From Xenophilus aerolatus (GTDB taxonomy: Bacteria > Pseudomonadota > Gammaproteobacteria > Burkholderiales > Burkholderiaceae_C), in NCBI GenBank assembly GCA_029968055.1, contig JASCNX010000003.1:248001-312000 (forward strand): a DNA stretch of 64,000 bases, given 5' to 3'. Both the position numbers and the translations under genes were made by a program. Positions within the stretch are counted from its first letter, which is position 1. Every line of letters begins with the position of its first letter. The notes under the pieces are model-generated. The model saw nothing but the letters and a program-made list of their open reading frames with translations, did no database searches and was not told where the DNA came from. Shown here piece after piece: positions 25,463 to 37,073 of this stretch.

Positions 25463-25894
25463 TCAGTTCGAAATGGGTGCGATCGGGATGAGCTGCACAA
25501 GCCAAAGCTGCGCCGCGCCTGGCACGCCGTTCTCTAACCCCACAAGGCAGAAGAGCCCAGGAGCTGGCGGCCACCCTGAGGACACGTCGACATTTGCAAT
25601 CGACCCGGAGCCTGAGCGGCGCCGATTGCGCTCCCTTTGCTGCTCACGATTTGAGGTGACGTACTCAGGGTGCTCTCCGCGGTATTTGCGCCAGTACGCA
25701 GGGTTTCTCTCTCGCCAAACTGACTGCGCCTCGAGCTGTTCTTGGTGATAGTCGGGGTCGGTACTACGCTTCGCTCGTTGCCACAACAGCTTTCTTGCCT
25801 TCTGGCATGCAACGTCTGAGCAGTACGCCTGTCGGGGCGCTCTAGGGTTAGGATCAAATGGCTTGCCGCAAGCGCTGCACCATCGTTTTTCCAT
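25463..25894 (-). CDS. Small Cys4 zinc-binding protein linked to the recombinase module
   Basis: 143 aa. CSACGKPFDPNPRAPRQAYC with a further Cys in SDVACQ gives a four-cysteine zinc finger at residues ~7-31, followed by a basic, Trp/Tyr/Arg-rich helical stretch (DPDYHQEQ, WRERNPAYWRKYRGEHPEY, NREQQRERNRRR). This pattern is recurrent among small proteins near recombinases, in my recollection, but has no established function. The start has an RBS (GAGGAGC). It lies 128 bp upstream of the recombinase on the same strand and may share its transcript. Confidence 0.7.
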   Translation of the reverse strand: MEKRWCSACGKPFDPNPRAPRQAYCSDVACQKARKLLWQRAKRSTDPDYHQEQLEAQSVWRERNPAYWRKYRGEHPEYVTSNREQQRERNRRRSGSGSIANVDVSSGWPPAPGLFCLVGLENGVPGAAQLWLVQLIPIAPISN

Positions 25895-26340
25895 GGTTGC
25901 TCCTCGTGCCTGTCAGGGCATGCAAGAGTGAATCCAACCTTCTCGACTGGCCCGTCGGGCTTGCGAGCAACGACCCCCGCGGGAGTCAATTTAGCAGCGA
26001 TTTCTCCTCACTTCTGACGGTGCGACCGCCGCTGGACGTCATGGAAGCATTTAGCCGAAAGCAGCCGATCGCGACCACGGTTTGAAGGTTCGCATCACTG
26101 CACAACTGTCATTGTGGATCGCGGGGCGACCGGCCGCATAGGGCCCCTTCCGGACATTCCTCCCGGCAGAAAGCGGCCGTTCGGCCGGACGGTCGCGGAT
26201 GTCAGCGTGTCGCGGATTCGACTATCGTGACGACGGAAAAGACTCGCCACGAACCACCAGCCTGAGTCGCCCGTTTTTTTCCTGGGCATGGGACATTCTG
26301 CGAGACTTGCGTCCGTTATTCCATGGACCGAGAGGGTGCA
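25895..26340. other. Intergenic region, no supported gene
   Basis: About 450 bp between divergent genes. It holds a partial, diverged copy of the dispersed motif around 26163-26185 (AAAGCGGCCGTTCGGCCGG) and stretches with local symmetry. Nothing codes convincingly. Promoters for the zinc protein (minus) and the HEPN-like gene (plus) must lie here. Confidence 0.5.
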
Positions 26341-27048
26341 ATGACTGGTCAGCGTGGCATTTCTGCGGCCTTGGCGGTTGACCTCGGACCTCTCGTTGAT
26401 GTCACTGTGCATGACGCAGTGACGATGCGCTCTTCCAAACTCATGATGCCGGACCACCGTGACCACTACCTCTTGTTTGGAGCTGCGTGGAACGGCGTAG
26501 GTGTGCGGTTGAAGTCCACCGCACTGCATGCCGCCCATTACAGGAGTTTGTTCGACGGCGGTACCGCCTTGCCTCCTGAGATCCATTTTGAGCAGGACGC
26601 GGCGTTATTTGACACCGTCGCCAACGCGACCGCCGCTGCGGAGAACGTGCTTTTCGCCGCCTATGTCTTAACAGTTTTCCCATCGGTGCCCCGTCCATTT
26701 AACAAGGCGCTCAAGCAGCGACAGGACCAGATGGTCGAGCGGGTCATTGGTGCCAGTCGGACCCAGCGCCTAGGCGAGTTCTTGCGCGATTCGTTCGACA
26801 AGAAGGCGGCGCACCTGCTCTACGAGTTGCGGGACTTCTTGCTCCACCGCGGCCGTCTTTCCCGAAACCACTTTGTTGGCGGCCCCTTCAGCGGGAAGAT
26901 GACCGTGGCGCGAAATGCGAAGTCGCATTCGTCGGAGTGGGAGAACGACCTCGTCTTCGGCGAGACCCTACTGGACGAGCCATTGGACTGGCTCAAGGAG
27001 CATTGCGACGGGGCAGGCAGGCAAATGTGCGATGCGATGCCCGAGTAG
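26341..27048 (+). CDS. Hypothetical protein with HEPN-like features
   Basis: 235 aa. The C-terminal half is helical and contains AAHLLYELRDFLLHRGRLSR, which holds an RxxxxH motif (RDFLLH) in the setting seen in HEPN-domain ribonucleases and their inactive relatives. Preceding helices (FDTVANATAAAENVLFAAYV, RVIGASRTQRLGEFLRDSF) fit a four-helix bundle. The ATG at 26341 follows GAGAGGG; an earlier ATG at 26323 is possible. No antitoxin such as MNT is adjacent, so it may be a solitary HEPN protein or a defence relic. The family is a guess from motif and fold. Confidence 0.5.
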   Translation: MTGQRGISAALAVDLGPLVDVTVHDAVTMRSSKLMMPDHRDHYLLFGAAWNGVGVRLKSTALHAAHYRSLFDGGTALPPEIHFEQDAALFDTVANATAAAENVLFAAYVLTVFPSVPRPFNKALKQRQDQMVERVIGASRTQRLGEFLRDSFDKKAAHLLYELRDFLLHRGRLSRNHFVGGPFSGKMTVARNAKSHSSEWENDLVFGETLLDEPLDWLKEHCDGAGRQMCDAMPE

Positions 27049-27123
27049 CGCGAAGCGCACGACTGCTTCTTCGCTACTCAATCGTAAAAAGCTGCGCTTT
27101 GAATGTCTCTTTGTGGGCCGATT

Positions 27124-27873
27124 TCAGCTTTCGCACTGAGACTTCGCTTGCTTCTGAATCGAGAACGTCACCGTGAAGTCCGGGTTCACGACCACTTCGC
27201 CAGTGGTCCGAAGCCGGTACTCACCGGGCTCCGCCTCTTGAAACGAGCGCGTGTCGGGAGGTAGGTTGAATTGCTCGCCGGCTCTCTGGCCTTCCAGTGA
27301 GAGAAGAATCCCCTCGCGCTCGTCCGCGCGTACGACCCGACCGAACAGCTGTTGCTGCTCGAAAGGCTCTTCGGCACCCACGTCAAAGTAGGCAAGTCCA
27401 ACGAGAACCATCTGCCCAGGGAGCGTCTTTGCGAGCAAAGCGTCCCATGGGTGCTCTTCATCGAAGTCGTTGCTCATGCCCGAAATTCTGCCCTCAAGTT
27501 CAAGGTCTGCTGATGGCCGGCTAGAGCCGCTCGATGGAGCGTGCCAGTACCTCGGCGGGAAACGCTGAGAAATGGCCACATCCCCCGAGTTTTGCATCGG
27601 GACCGACCAAGGTGCCAAGCACCGTAACTCGCTTTCCGTGCATCGCCGAAGCTGCTCTTCGTTGAATCGAAGGGCGCCGGACCCAACGCTCAGCCACACG
27701 CTCGATGGCTCTAGCTGGCCGCCAACTTCCGCAATACGGCGCTCTGACTTGGGGAAGTGGTCCAGCGCTGTCCCCTCAAACCCGAAGCGAAGGATGCCCA
27801 CCACCGCGATGTCCTGGCCTACCAGGGTCGCAATTTCATCAAGCGCAGCGTTCACGGAAAGTGCAGATTTCAT
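27124..27873 (-). CDS. Hypothetical two-part protein (immunity-protein-like?)
   Basis: 249 aa. The first ~115 residues begin with a helix (LSVNAALDEIATLVGQDIAV) and beta-rich segments (AVVGILRFGFEGTAL). The second part (from MSNDFDEEHPWDALLAKTLP, about residue 133) has VLVGLAYFDVG, LFGRVVRADEREGILLSLEG, FNLPPDTRSF and GEYRLRTTGEVVVNPDFTV, a beta-rich unit that recurs as a stand-alone small protein near secretion-toxin loci in my recollection. The internal Met could be a separate start, so two genes fused by read-through are possible. Function unknown. Confidence 0.5.
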   Translation of the reverse strand: MKSALSVNAALDEIATLVGQDIAVVGILRFGFEGTALDHFPKSERRIAEVGGQLEPSSVWLSVGSGALRFNEEQLRRCTESELRCLAPWSVPMQNSGDVAISQRFPPRYWHAPSSGSSRPSADLELEGRISGMSNDFDEEHPWDALLAKTLPGQMVLVGLAYFDVGAEEPFEQQQLFGRVVRADEREGILLSLEGQRAGEQFNLPPDTRSFQEAEPGEYRLRTTGEVVVNPDFTVTFSIQKQAKSQCES

Positions 27874-27959
27874 CGAAATTGGAGGCTGAGGCTAAAGGTC
27901 TGGTTGTGGCCGGATTCTGCCGGATTGATGGCTCTGGACTGTGCCTAGAACGGGACGAC

Positions 27960-28313
27960 TCAATTGCTGGGTGACGACTTCGACGTGATCCGCAGCCAGG
28001 CAATTTCTGTAGTCCGCTTCTTTTGGAAGACGCCGCAGAGCGCATCGAAACCCTCACCATCCAGGCGCAATCCGGCGCTGTACCCATGCGGCATCACGTC
28101 GATCGACTTTCGGAAAACCAGAACTTCGGAGAGTCTCAGATTGACTTGCGCGAGCGTCCAAGAATCGAATGTCTCAGGGTCCGGTGTGTCTCCGTCCGCT
28201 CTCGATTTCTCGACAACTCGGAAGACCGTTCCAACCGGCACGTCGACCCCATTGTTAGTTCCGACAACAAGTCCGTCTTCGAGGCGATCGATGAAGATTT
28301 CTATGTCTTGCAT
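27960..28313 (-). CDS. Small hypothetical protein (117 aa)
   Basis: Starts at MQDIEIFIDRLEDGLVVGTN (28313). A longer start at 28379 is rejected because the extension translates the dispersed motif at 28325-28340. The product is mainly beta-strand (VDVPVGTVFRVVEKSR, VNLRLSEVLVFRKSIDVMP, AGLRLDGEGFDAL). No family recognised. One of several small minus-strand genes separated by motif-bearing spacers. Confidence 0.5.
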   Translation of the reverse strand: MQDIEIFIDRLEDGLVVGTNNGVDVPVGTVFRVVEKSRADGDTPDPETFDSWTLAQVNLRLSEVLVFRKSIDVMPHGYSAGLRLDGEGFDALCGVFQKKRTTEIAWLRITSKSSPSN

Positions 28314-28324
28314 ATTGTCCGGGG

Positions 28325-28340
28325 CGTCCGCTTCTGGCCG
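28325..28340 (+). repeat. Dispersed motif copy B (CGTCCGCTTCTGGCCG)
   Basis: Lies between the start at 28313 and the stop at 28348 of adjacent small genes; differs from copies A and C by one T/C change. Confidence 0.55.
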
Positions 28341-28347
28341 AAGGCTG

Positions 28348-28671
28348 TCAGCTGCGTTGGTCGGACGGCTGATCGGCAAACGGAAATTCCATCAACACCG
28401 CGGCTGTGCTCCTCAGCGCCTGCGCGACTTCAACGGCGTCCGCCCTGAAGGTTCGCTGCCATTCCTCTTCCCAATCATTCGGCCGGCCCTGACCCTCCCA
28501 TTCAGCCAACGCGGCGGCGTTGACTGTCTCTGCTTCAAACCATGCTGCGCAGTAGCGTGGGTCATCTGACAGGAATTCAGTCTCCGCGACGAACTTGGCG
28601 AAGGAGCGGAAATCATTCGCCGCCTCTCTGGTCTGATGCTCAAAGATGCGCCGATTCAACGAGTGCTCCAA
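28348..28671 (-). CDS. Small acidic hypothetical protein (107 aa)
   Basis: Helical and acidic: TREAANDFRSFAKFVAETEF, AAWFEAETVNAAALAEWEG, PNDWEEEWQRTFRADAVEVA. Trp/Glu-rich segments of this sort are common in immunity proteins, but no family is recognised. The frame ends just past motif copy B, so the last residues may have been altered by the repeat. Same strand and style as its neighbours. Confidence 0.5.
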   Translation of the reverse strand: MEHSLNRRIFEHQTREAANDFRSFAKFVAETEFLSDDPRYCAAWFEAETVNAAALAEWEGQGRPNDWEEEWQRTFRADAVEVAQALRSTAAVLMEFPFADQPSDQRS

Positions 28672-28703
28672 TGTCTGGTTCTAGTCGAATTTTTGCCGCA
28701 GCG

Positions 28704-28997
28704 TTAGCAGTCTGGGGTGCGCGCAAAGACTCTGCGGCTCGCGCCGTTTTGGGCGTGTGTTCCGACCAGGAAGCAGCCTGTCCTGGCGATAGCAACGTCG
28801 CTGAATTCGGCCAATAGCTCGGCCATGGATAACTCGCACCATTCTTCGTCATCATGCGACGGCGCTTCAGCAGTGAGGTAGGCCAAAGATAGAGCTTGTG
28901 TGACTCCATCCCAAGCAACCCAAGCTTCAACCAGATTCGGCGAGCGGTTGCGCTCGACAATCAAGGTCGCTGCGTTCAACAAATGTTCAGTTTCCAT
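28704..28997 (-). CDS. Small acidic hypothetical protein (97 aa)
   Basis: Begins METEHLLNAATLIVERNRSP at 28997. The longer frame from 29144 is rejected because its extra 49 residues run through motif copy C and are Cys/Pro/Arg-rich. The core is NLVEAWVAWDGVTQALSLAY, then DDEEWCELSMAELLAEFSD. No family recognised; the acidic helical style again suggests a binding or immunity partner. Confidence 0.45.
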   Translation of the reverse strand: METEHLLNAATLIVERNRSPNLVEAWVAWDGVTQALSLAYLTAEAPSHDDEEWCELSMAELLAEFSDVAIARTGCFLVGTHAQNGASRRVFARTPDC

Positions 28998-29030
28998 GGC
29001 TTCTTGGCGATGGGCACGACTAAGTTCAAG

Positions 29031-29046
29031 CGTCCGCTTTTGGCCG
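29031..29046 (+). repeat. Dispersed motif copy C (CGTCCGCTTTTGGCCG)
   Basis: Upstream of the small gene starting at 28997. Identical to copy A over the 16-bp core, but in opposite orientation within the window. Confidence 0.6.
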
Positions 29047-29179
29047 CATCTTGCCACTCCGCACGGCGGAGGATAGAGATGCCCTGACACCTCCCCGCTC
29101 TCAGAAGTCTCAGGAGCGATTCGGTCGAGGTTCAGGCTGGACATAGCGCTTTGACGTGCATGCTGACGCTGACTTCAAA

Positions 29180-29767
29180 TCAGCGCCCCTTGCGCCCTGC
29201 CGATAGGCTAGATAGAAGCGCATCGGACTCCGACACTATCCCTCGCGTCGGCACGAAAACAGGCTGTCCGCTTTTCGGACCCCAACCGATCGCGCCTCTC
29301 GTCACTAGTTCTTGGACTATGGCGCCCCCGATTGCCGCGCCGGTGGCACCCTGCAATGTCGTGGCGCCCGTCGAGGGAGCTGCCAGGCCGGACAGTACTA
29401 GTTGCTTGTTTGGCAGATAGAAGAGTTGTACCTGAGGCGACACCTCCGCCGAAACGGCTATGCAAAACCCCCCATAAGCTAGCGGCTCGGTCACCCCGCC
29501 TTCTCGTTCTCGACTCGCGCCTAACACCATCAGCGGTCCCTCACCTAGGTAGTACCGGTACTTCGGGTCTTGGTATGTCTCGACGTACTTTCCAGGGAGG
29601 AGCGCATGGTAGTACGTGGCACCAGATGCCGTCCCACCGACCGCAGAAAAAATAAGCTTGTTGTGGATTTGCACCTCATCACCGCGCAGTGATTTGAGTT
29701 GCGCATCGCGAGACGCGCATCCGTTCATGACTACCGCAGCAGCAAGTGCTAAGCAGAGTCGTCTCAT
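29180..29767 (-). CDS. Probable lipoprotein of unknown function (195 aa)
   Basis: MRRLCLALAAAVVMNGC is a short lipoprotein signal with a lipobox-like end (VMNGC); the mature chain would begin at that Cys. The rest is beta-rich (VQIHNKLIFSAVGGTAS, YYHALLPGKYVETYQD, VQLFYLPNKQLVLSG) with a Gly-rich segment (GATTLQGATGAAIGGAIV). Start 29767 is preferred to 29797, which adds a charged leader. Expected in the outer or inner membrane; role unknown. Confidence 0.6.
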   Translation of the reverse strand: MRRLCLALAAAVVMNGCASRDAQLKSLRGDEVQIHNKLIFSAVGGTASGATYYHALLPGKYVETYQDPKYRYYLGEGPLMVLGASREREGGVTEPLAYGGFCIAVSAEVSPQVQLFYLPNKQLVLSGLAAPSTGATTLQGATGAAIGGAIVQELVTRGAIGWGPKSGQPVFVPTRGIVSESDALLSSLSAGRKGR

Positions 29768-29797
29768 CGAAGGACTTTCGGAGTACCGTTTTTCCAT

Positions 29798-30111
29798 TTA
29801 ATTCTCTGGGTTGGGATCAATTTTCGCCGGCCGGGCAAACATTCAATGGCAACAATGAGAGAGCTAGATGCCACAGCCCTCAGGGCACGCACGGCGGAAT
29901 TCGAACTCGCGCCGCTGTCGTTCGCTCAGGCCTTCTAAACGTTCGGCGATGTATTCTCATGCCAGAGGGCTTCACCGCTCCGAACGTCCGCTTCTGGCTT
30001 GCGCCGGCGGAGCGCATGGCAGCTGTTGGCCGCATTTGCTGTCGACGCCCCAGAGGCGGAGCACCAGCGGCCCCTGAACGGGCGCTCTCGCCGTCATTGG
30101 CCTACAGGCCG
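29798..30111. other. Intergenic region between the lipoprotein and integrase remnant
   Basis: About 310 bp. It carries motif copy D and a 27-codon frame (ATG 29855 to TAA 29938) with a coding-like helical product (RELDATALRARTAEFELAP), which may be a leftover of a lost gene. No other supported content. Confidence 0.45.
29981..29997 (+). repeat. Dispersed motif copy D (CGAACGTCCGCTTCTGG)
   Basis: Shares the CGAACGTCCGCTT core with copy A and then diverges (TTGCG in place of CCG). Confidence 0.5.
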
Positions 30112-30754
30112 TCAAATCTCGGTTTGCTCCGAGATCTCCAGCGCGTCGTCTACATCAATGCCGAGATATCGAACGGTCGACTCGGGCTTCGAATGGCCCA
30201 GGAGGAGTTGCACGGCGCGGAGATTCTTGGTCCTGCGGTAAATGAGCGTCGCCTTGGTGCGACGCACGGAGTGAGTACCGTAGTCCGCCGGATCCAGGCC
30301 CAGTTGCGACCCAGTGGTCGAGAATTCTGGCGTACTGGCGGGTGCCAAAATGAGGCGAGCGATGCAGCCTGCTGGGAAATAGAAAGTCTTCCGATCTCAG
30401 ACCTGCTGCCTTGATCCATCTCTGCAGCGCTTCGCGTGTGGCGGCAGTGATCTCGAACTGCACAGGGCGCTGCGTTTTGTGCTGCATGACGACAGCACGC
30501 GAAGCGACTTGGTCGCCGTGGCAGACGTCGCGCACCTTGAGTGCGACGAGGTCACATCCACGCAGCTTGCTGTCGATCCCGAGGTTGAACAGCGCGAGCT
30601 CTCTGGTCCGATTTTCCATCTGAAGGCGTACTCGCAGCGCCCAGATATCTTTGGGCTTGAGCGGGGCCTTCTGACCGACGATCTTGCCTTTGTTCCAGGG
30701 CTCACGGCTCGCAGCAGGGACAGCAGGGACAGCAGCTTCCATGAGGTCTCCCAT
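30112..30754 (-). pseudogene. Tyrosine recombinase (phage-type integrase) with a frameshift
   Basis: The first frame (30754 down) gives PWNKGKIVGQKAPLKPKDIW, RELALFNLGIDSKLRGCDLV (catalytic Arg region), QHKTQRPVQFEITAATREAL and TRQYARILDHWV. It then loses register near 30308-30310, and the adjacent frame supplies LGLDPADYGTHSVRRTKATL (HxxR), VQLLLGHSKPESTVRYLGID (LLGH and catalytic Tyr) to the stop at 30112. Joined, it is a full ~210-aa integrase of a common small family. One extra or two missing bases explain the break. Start may be 30754 or 30742. Confidence 0.8.
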
Positions 30755-30921
30755 CGAGTGGATGAGTCATGAAGATGCTCCCTCCTGATGCGGCTGTCCA
30801 GCAGTGACCACGTGGGCTGCATCATGTCTTGCACGGCACCGAGCGACTGCTGCTGGTCGAAGCTGTCGCTCGTGGGTGGACGGGCGAGCGACGGCTGTCA
30901 GTCTGAAGCAGCCATAGATCG

Positions 30922-34128
<3,207 letters not shown>

Positions 34129-34385
34129 ACGTACAGTATTCCTAAAGGTCCGGCGGCTGCGTCGGCCGTTACACAAAATTTGATCGCCGCAGCGCGACGA
34201 GCTTCGTTGCATTCCACTTTTGGCCGCTGGATGCGCGGCATGGAGGAAGCCGGCCGGACGGCCGGATGCTCGTGCCTGTCATGGTGCCCGGTGTGCTGTA
34301 CGGCCTCGACTCGTTGCAGACTGTCGTCCTATAGGCCGAGGGCGGGCGACGCAGCTCCGCTTCGTTGCGGAGTCTGTGCTGCGCA

Positions 34386-37073
34386 TTACCGGCGAAAGCC
34401 CAGCAGCTTCATCGCCGCGGCGAGTCCCTGACGACACGCCCAGTATTCCGACCACGGGTCGTCGGTCTGGAAGGACAGGTACTCGCGCGCTGTCGCAATG
34501 GTCCAGTCGGATCCGCTCTTGACGGTCGCCAGCTGCTCCCAGCTGATGGGCATGGACACGCCTAGGCCCGGCCGGGCGCGGGCCGAGAAGGCGGCCGCCG
34601 TGGTCGCTCCGTGCCCGTTGCGCAGGTAGTCCACAAAGAGCTTGCCGATGCGGTTCGAAGGGCCGCTCTTGGCCACGAAGCGCGACGGAATCGTCCGCGC
34701 GAGGTGCACCACGATGGCCTTGGAAAAATCCTTCACCGTGTCGTAGTCCACCCGCGGCGCGATCGGCACCACAACGTGCAAGCCCTTGCCGCCGCTGGTC
34801 TTGAGCCACGCCTGCAGACCCAGTTCGGTGAGCAGCGTCCGGACAAGGACCGTCGCTTCCTGCACATGGCCCCAGCTCGTCCCCTCGCCGGGGTCGAGGT
34901 CGAAGATCATCCGGTCGGGCTGGTCGATCTTGGCCTTGCGCGAGTTCCACGTGTGGAACTCGATGACGTTCATCTGCGCGGCGCCCACCAGCGCCTTGGC
35001 GTTCGCGACCTCCAGCAGGCTGGCATGGCCCGGCCAGAGGTCGGCGTCCAACTCGGTGACGCCTGGGATGCCGATCTTCTCGCCGTGTTTCTGGAAGAAG
35101 AGCTGGCCGCTCACCCCTTCCGGCCCGCGCACCAGAGACACCGGGCGGCCCTTCAGGTGCGCCAGGATGAAGTCCGCGACCGACTCGTAGTAGCGGACCA
35201 GGTCGAGCTTCGTGAGGCCGGTCGACGGGTCGATCACCCGCTCCGGGTTGCTGACCTTCACGCCACTCACTGCATTCGGCGCCTCGGCCGTCCTGCCTTT
35301 CGACGCGCGCGATCCGGAACGGCCGCCGCCCTCATCGGCGAAGGCCTTGGCTTCCTCCCTCACGATGGCACGCGCAGGCTTGTCCGATCGAAGGGAGAGG
35401 AAGGAGGCATGACGCACCTGGCCGTCGGGTGTCCATTCAGCAAAGGTGACTTCGGCCACCAGCTTCGGCTCGACCCAGATCTCGGCCGCCACCGACCGAC
35501 GCGACCAGCGCCCGGGCTTGCCGGGCGCCGTGTCGAAGGGCGGCTTCTCTCTGCGCAACGGCGCAACGCGCTTCAGCAGGTCTGACGCCTCCTGCGAGTT
35601 CCACCCCGTGCCGACGCTGCCGGCCGGCAGCAGCTTGCCGCCGTCGCCGTGCACGCCCAGTAGCAAGCTGCCCACCTGGGCGGCACCGTCGCTGCGCTGC
35701 GTGTACCCGCACACCACGAACTCCTGCCGCAACTTGCACTTGAGCTTGAGCCAGGACTCCGTGCGCTGCGACACGTAGGGTGCGTCCGCGCGCTTGGCCA
35801 TGACCCCTTCGAGGTTCATGCGGCATGCAGAGGTGAGGATCGACGCCGCGTCGGCCTCGAAGTCTTCACTGAATCGGACGTGCTCCCCCTCGTGGTTCGC
35901 CATCAGCTCGCGCAGCACGGCCCGGCGATCGCGCTGCGGAACCTGGCGCAGGTCATAGCCGCCGAGGAACGGCACATCGAAGACAAAGTAGACGATGCGC
36001 TCGGCGCCAAGACCCTTGTCGAAAGCGTTCTGCAGCGCATTGAAGTCCGGCAGGCCGTTCGCGCCCATCACCACGATCTCGCCATCGAGGAAGCCCGACT
36101 CCAGGCCGAGGGACTCCAGTTCGCGCACCAGTGTCGGCATCCTGTCCGACCAGTCATGGCCGCCTCGTGTGAGCAGCTGCACGCGGCCTTTGTCGACGCG
36201 GGCCATGATCCGGTAGCCGTCGAACTTGATCTCGAAGATCCACTCGCCGGCGGGCAGCGAGCCCGCCAGCGTGGCCAGTTGCGGGGCTAGCTTGGCGGGC
36301 AGTGTCGCGCGTGCGGCGGCCAGTGGCATGCTGGCTGAGTCCTCCCGCGCGGCCGCGGGCGTCGGCTTTGTCCGCCGCGGCGCCTTGTGTGGCGGCACCG
36401 GTTTCAGCGGGGCGTGACTTGCAGGTTTGGCTCCTGCGGTGCCGTGCAGCACGCTGTCGGGGAGGGCGCTGACCACGTCGTACTCGGTTTTGGGGCGCGC
36501 GAACTCGTCGCGCTTCTTGAACAGGATCCAGGGTTCCTGCCGCTCGCCTCCCTTGGCGATCTTCACCAGTTCCCACAGCCCCTGCAGCTTCTCGCCGTGC
36601 ATGTGAAACAGCAGCTTGCCGGCGGCCAAGCCCTTGCGCGGGTCCCCGACCGGCTCCCAAGTGCCGCGATCCCAGACGATGACCTTGCCAGCGCCGTACT
36701 GGCCCGGCGGGATGGTCCCCTCAAAGGTGGCATATGACAGCGGATGGTCTTCGACGTGGATGGCCATCCGCTTGTCCAGCGGGTCGTAGCTGGGCCCCTT
36801 GGGCACGGCCCAGGACACCAACACCCCGTCGAGTTCAAGCCGGAAGTCGTAGTGCAGGCGGCTGGCTGCGTGCTTCTGGATGACGAAGCTCAGTTCGGTT
36901 GCGGGCTGGGCCGCGCGGGCCCCCACGACCGATGAACGGCGCGTGGGGGTCTCCCCTCGCGGCTCAGCGGTGACGGCGAAGTCACGCTTGGCCCAGTACC
37001 GTGCGAGCGGAGGCGCCTCTGCTGCACCCTTGGCTGACTTGGGCGTTTTGCGCGACTGGGCGGGGCGTGCCAT
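34386..37073 (-). CDS. ligD: Multidomain DNA ligase D (NHEJ)
   Basis: 895 aa with all three LigD domains. Phosphoesterase: QKHAASRLHYDFRLELDG, AIHVEDHPLSYATFEGTIPP and QYGAGKVIVWDRG (residues ~60-145). ATP-dependent ligase: EIKFDGYRIMARV (nucleotidyl Lys, ~residue 284), GFLDGEIVV, EGVMAKRADAPY and SWLKLKCKLRQEFVV. C-terminal primase-polymerase: NPERVIDPSTGLTKLDLV, MIFDLDPGEGTSW, TSGGKGLHVVVPI. It repairs double-strand breaks with Ku. Domain order PE-Lig-Pol is that of Pseudomonas LigD. Divergent from the Ku genes across 382 bp. Confidence 0.95.
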   Translation of the reverse strand: MARPAQSRKTPKSAKGAAEAPPLARYWAKRDFAVTAEPRGETPTRRSSVVGARAAQPATELSFVIQKHAASRLHYDFRLELDGVLVSWAVPKGPSYDPLDKRMAIHVEDHPLSYATFEGTIPPGQYGAGKVIVWDRGTWEPVGDPRKGLAAGKLLFHMHGEKLQGLWELVKIAKGGERQEPWILFKKRDEFARPKTEYDVVSALPDSVLHGTAGAKPASHAPLKPVPPHKAPRRTKPTPAAAREDSASMPLAAARATLPAKLAPQLATLAGSLPAGEWIFEIKFDGYRIMARVDKGRVQLLTRGGHDWSDRMPTLVRELESLGLESGFLDGEIVVMGANGLPDFNALQNAFDKGLGAERIVYFVFDVPFLGGYDLRQVPQRDRRAVLRELMANHEGEHVRFSEDFEADAASILTSACRMNLEGVMAKRADAPYVSQRTESWLKLKCKLRQEFVVCGYTQRSDGAAQVGSLLLGVHGDGGKLLPAGSVGTGWNSQEASDLLKRVAPLRREKPPFDTAPGKPGRWSRRSVAAEIWVEPKLVAEVTFAEWTPDGQVRHASFLSLRSDKPARAIVREEAKAFADEGGGRSGSRASKGRTAEAPNAVSGVKVSNPERVIDPSTGLTKLDLVRYYESVADFILAHLKGRPVSLVRGPEGVSGQLFFQKHGEKIGIPGVTELDADLWPGHASLLEVANAKALVGAAQMNVIEFHTWNSRKAKIDQPDRMIFDLDPGEGTSWGHVQEATVLVRTLLTELGLQAWLKTSGGKGLHVVVPIAPRVDYDTVKDFSKAIVVHLARTIPSRFVAKSGPSNRIGKLFVDYLRNGHGATTAAAFSARARPGLGVSMPISWEQLATVKSGSDWTIATAREYLSFQTDDPWSEYWACRQGLAAAMKLLGFRR

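Noticed and set aside
28314-28379. N-terminal extension of the small gene at 27960-28313
   Set aside because: It translates the dispersed motif copy B, so the downstream Met was taken as start.
29264-29279. Another dispersed motif copy (CTGTCCGCTTTTCGGA)
   Set aside because: It lies within the lipoprotein coding region and matches only the first part of the motif; probably chance.
27124-29997. Integron cassette array explanation for the small genes
   Set aside because: The spacers lack convincing attC features (paired RYYYAAC and GTTRRRY arms) and no intI is present; the shared motif is not attC-like.
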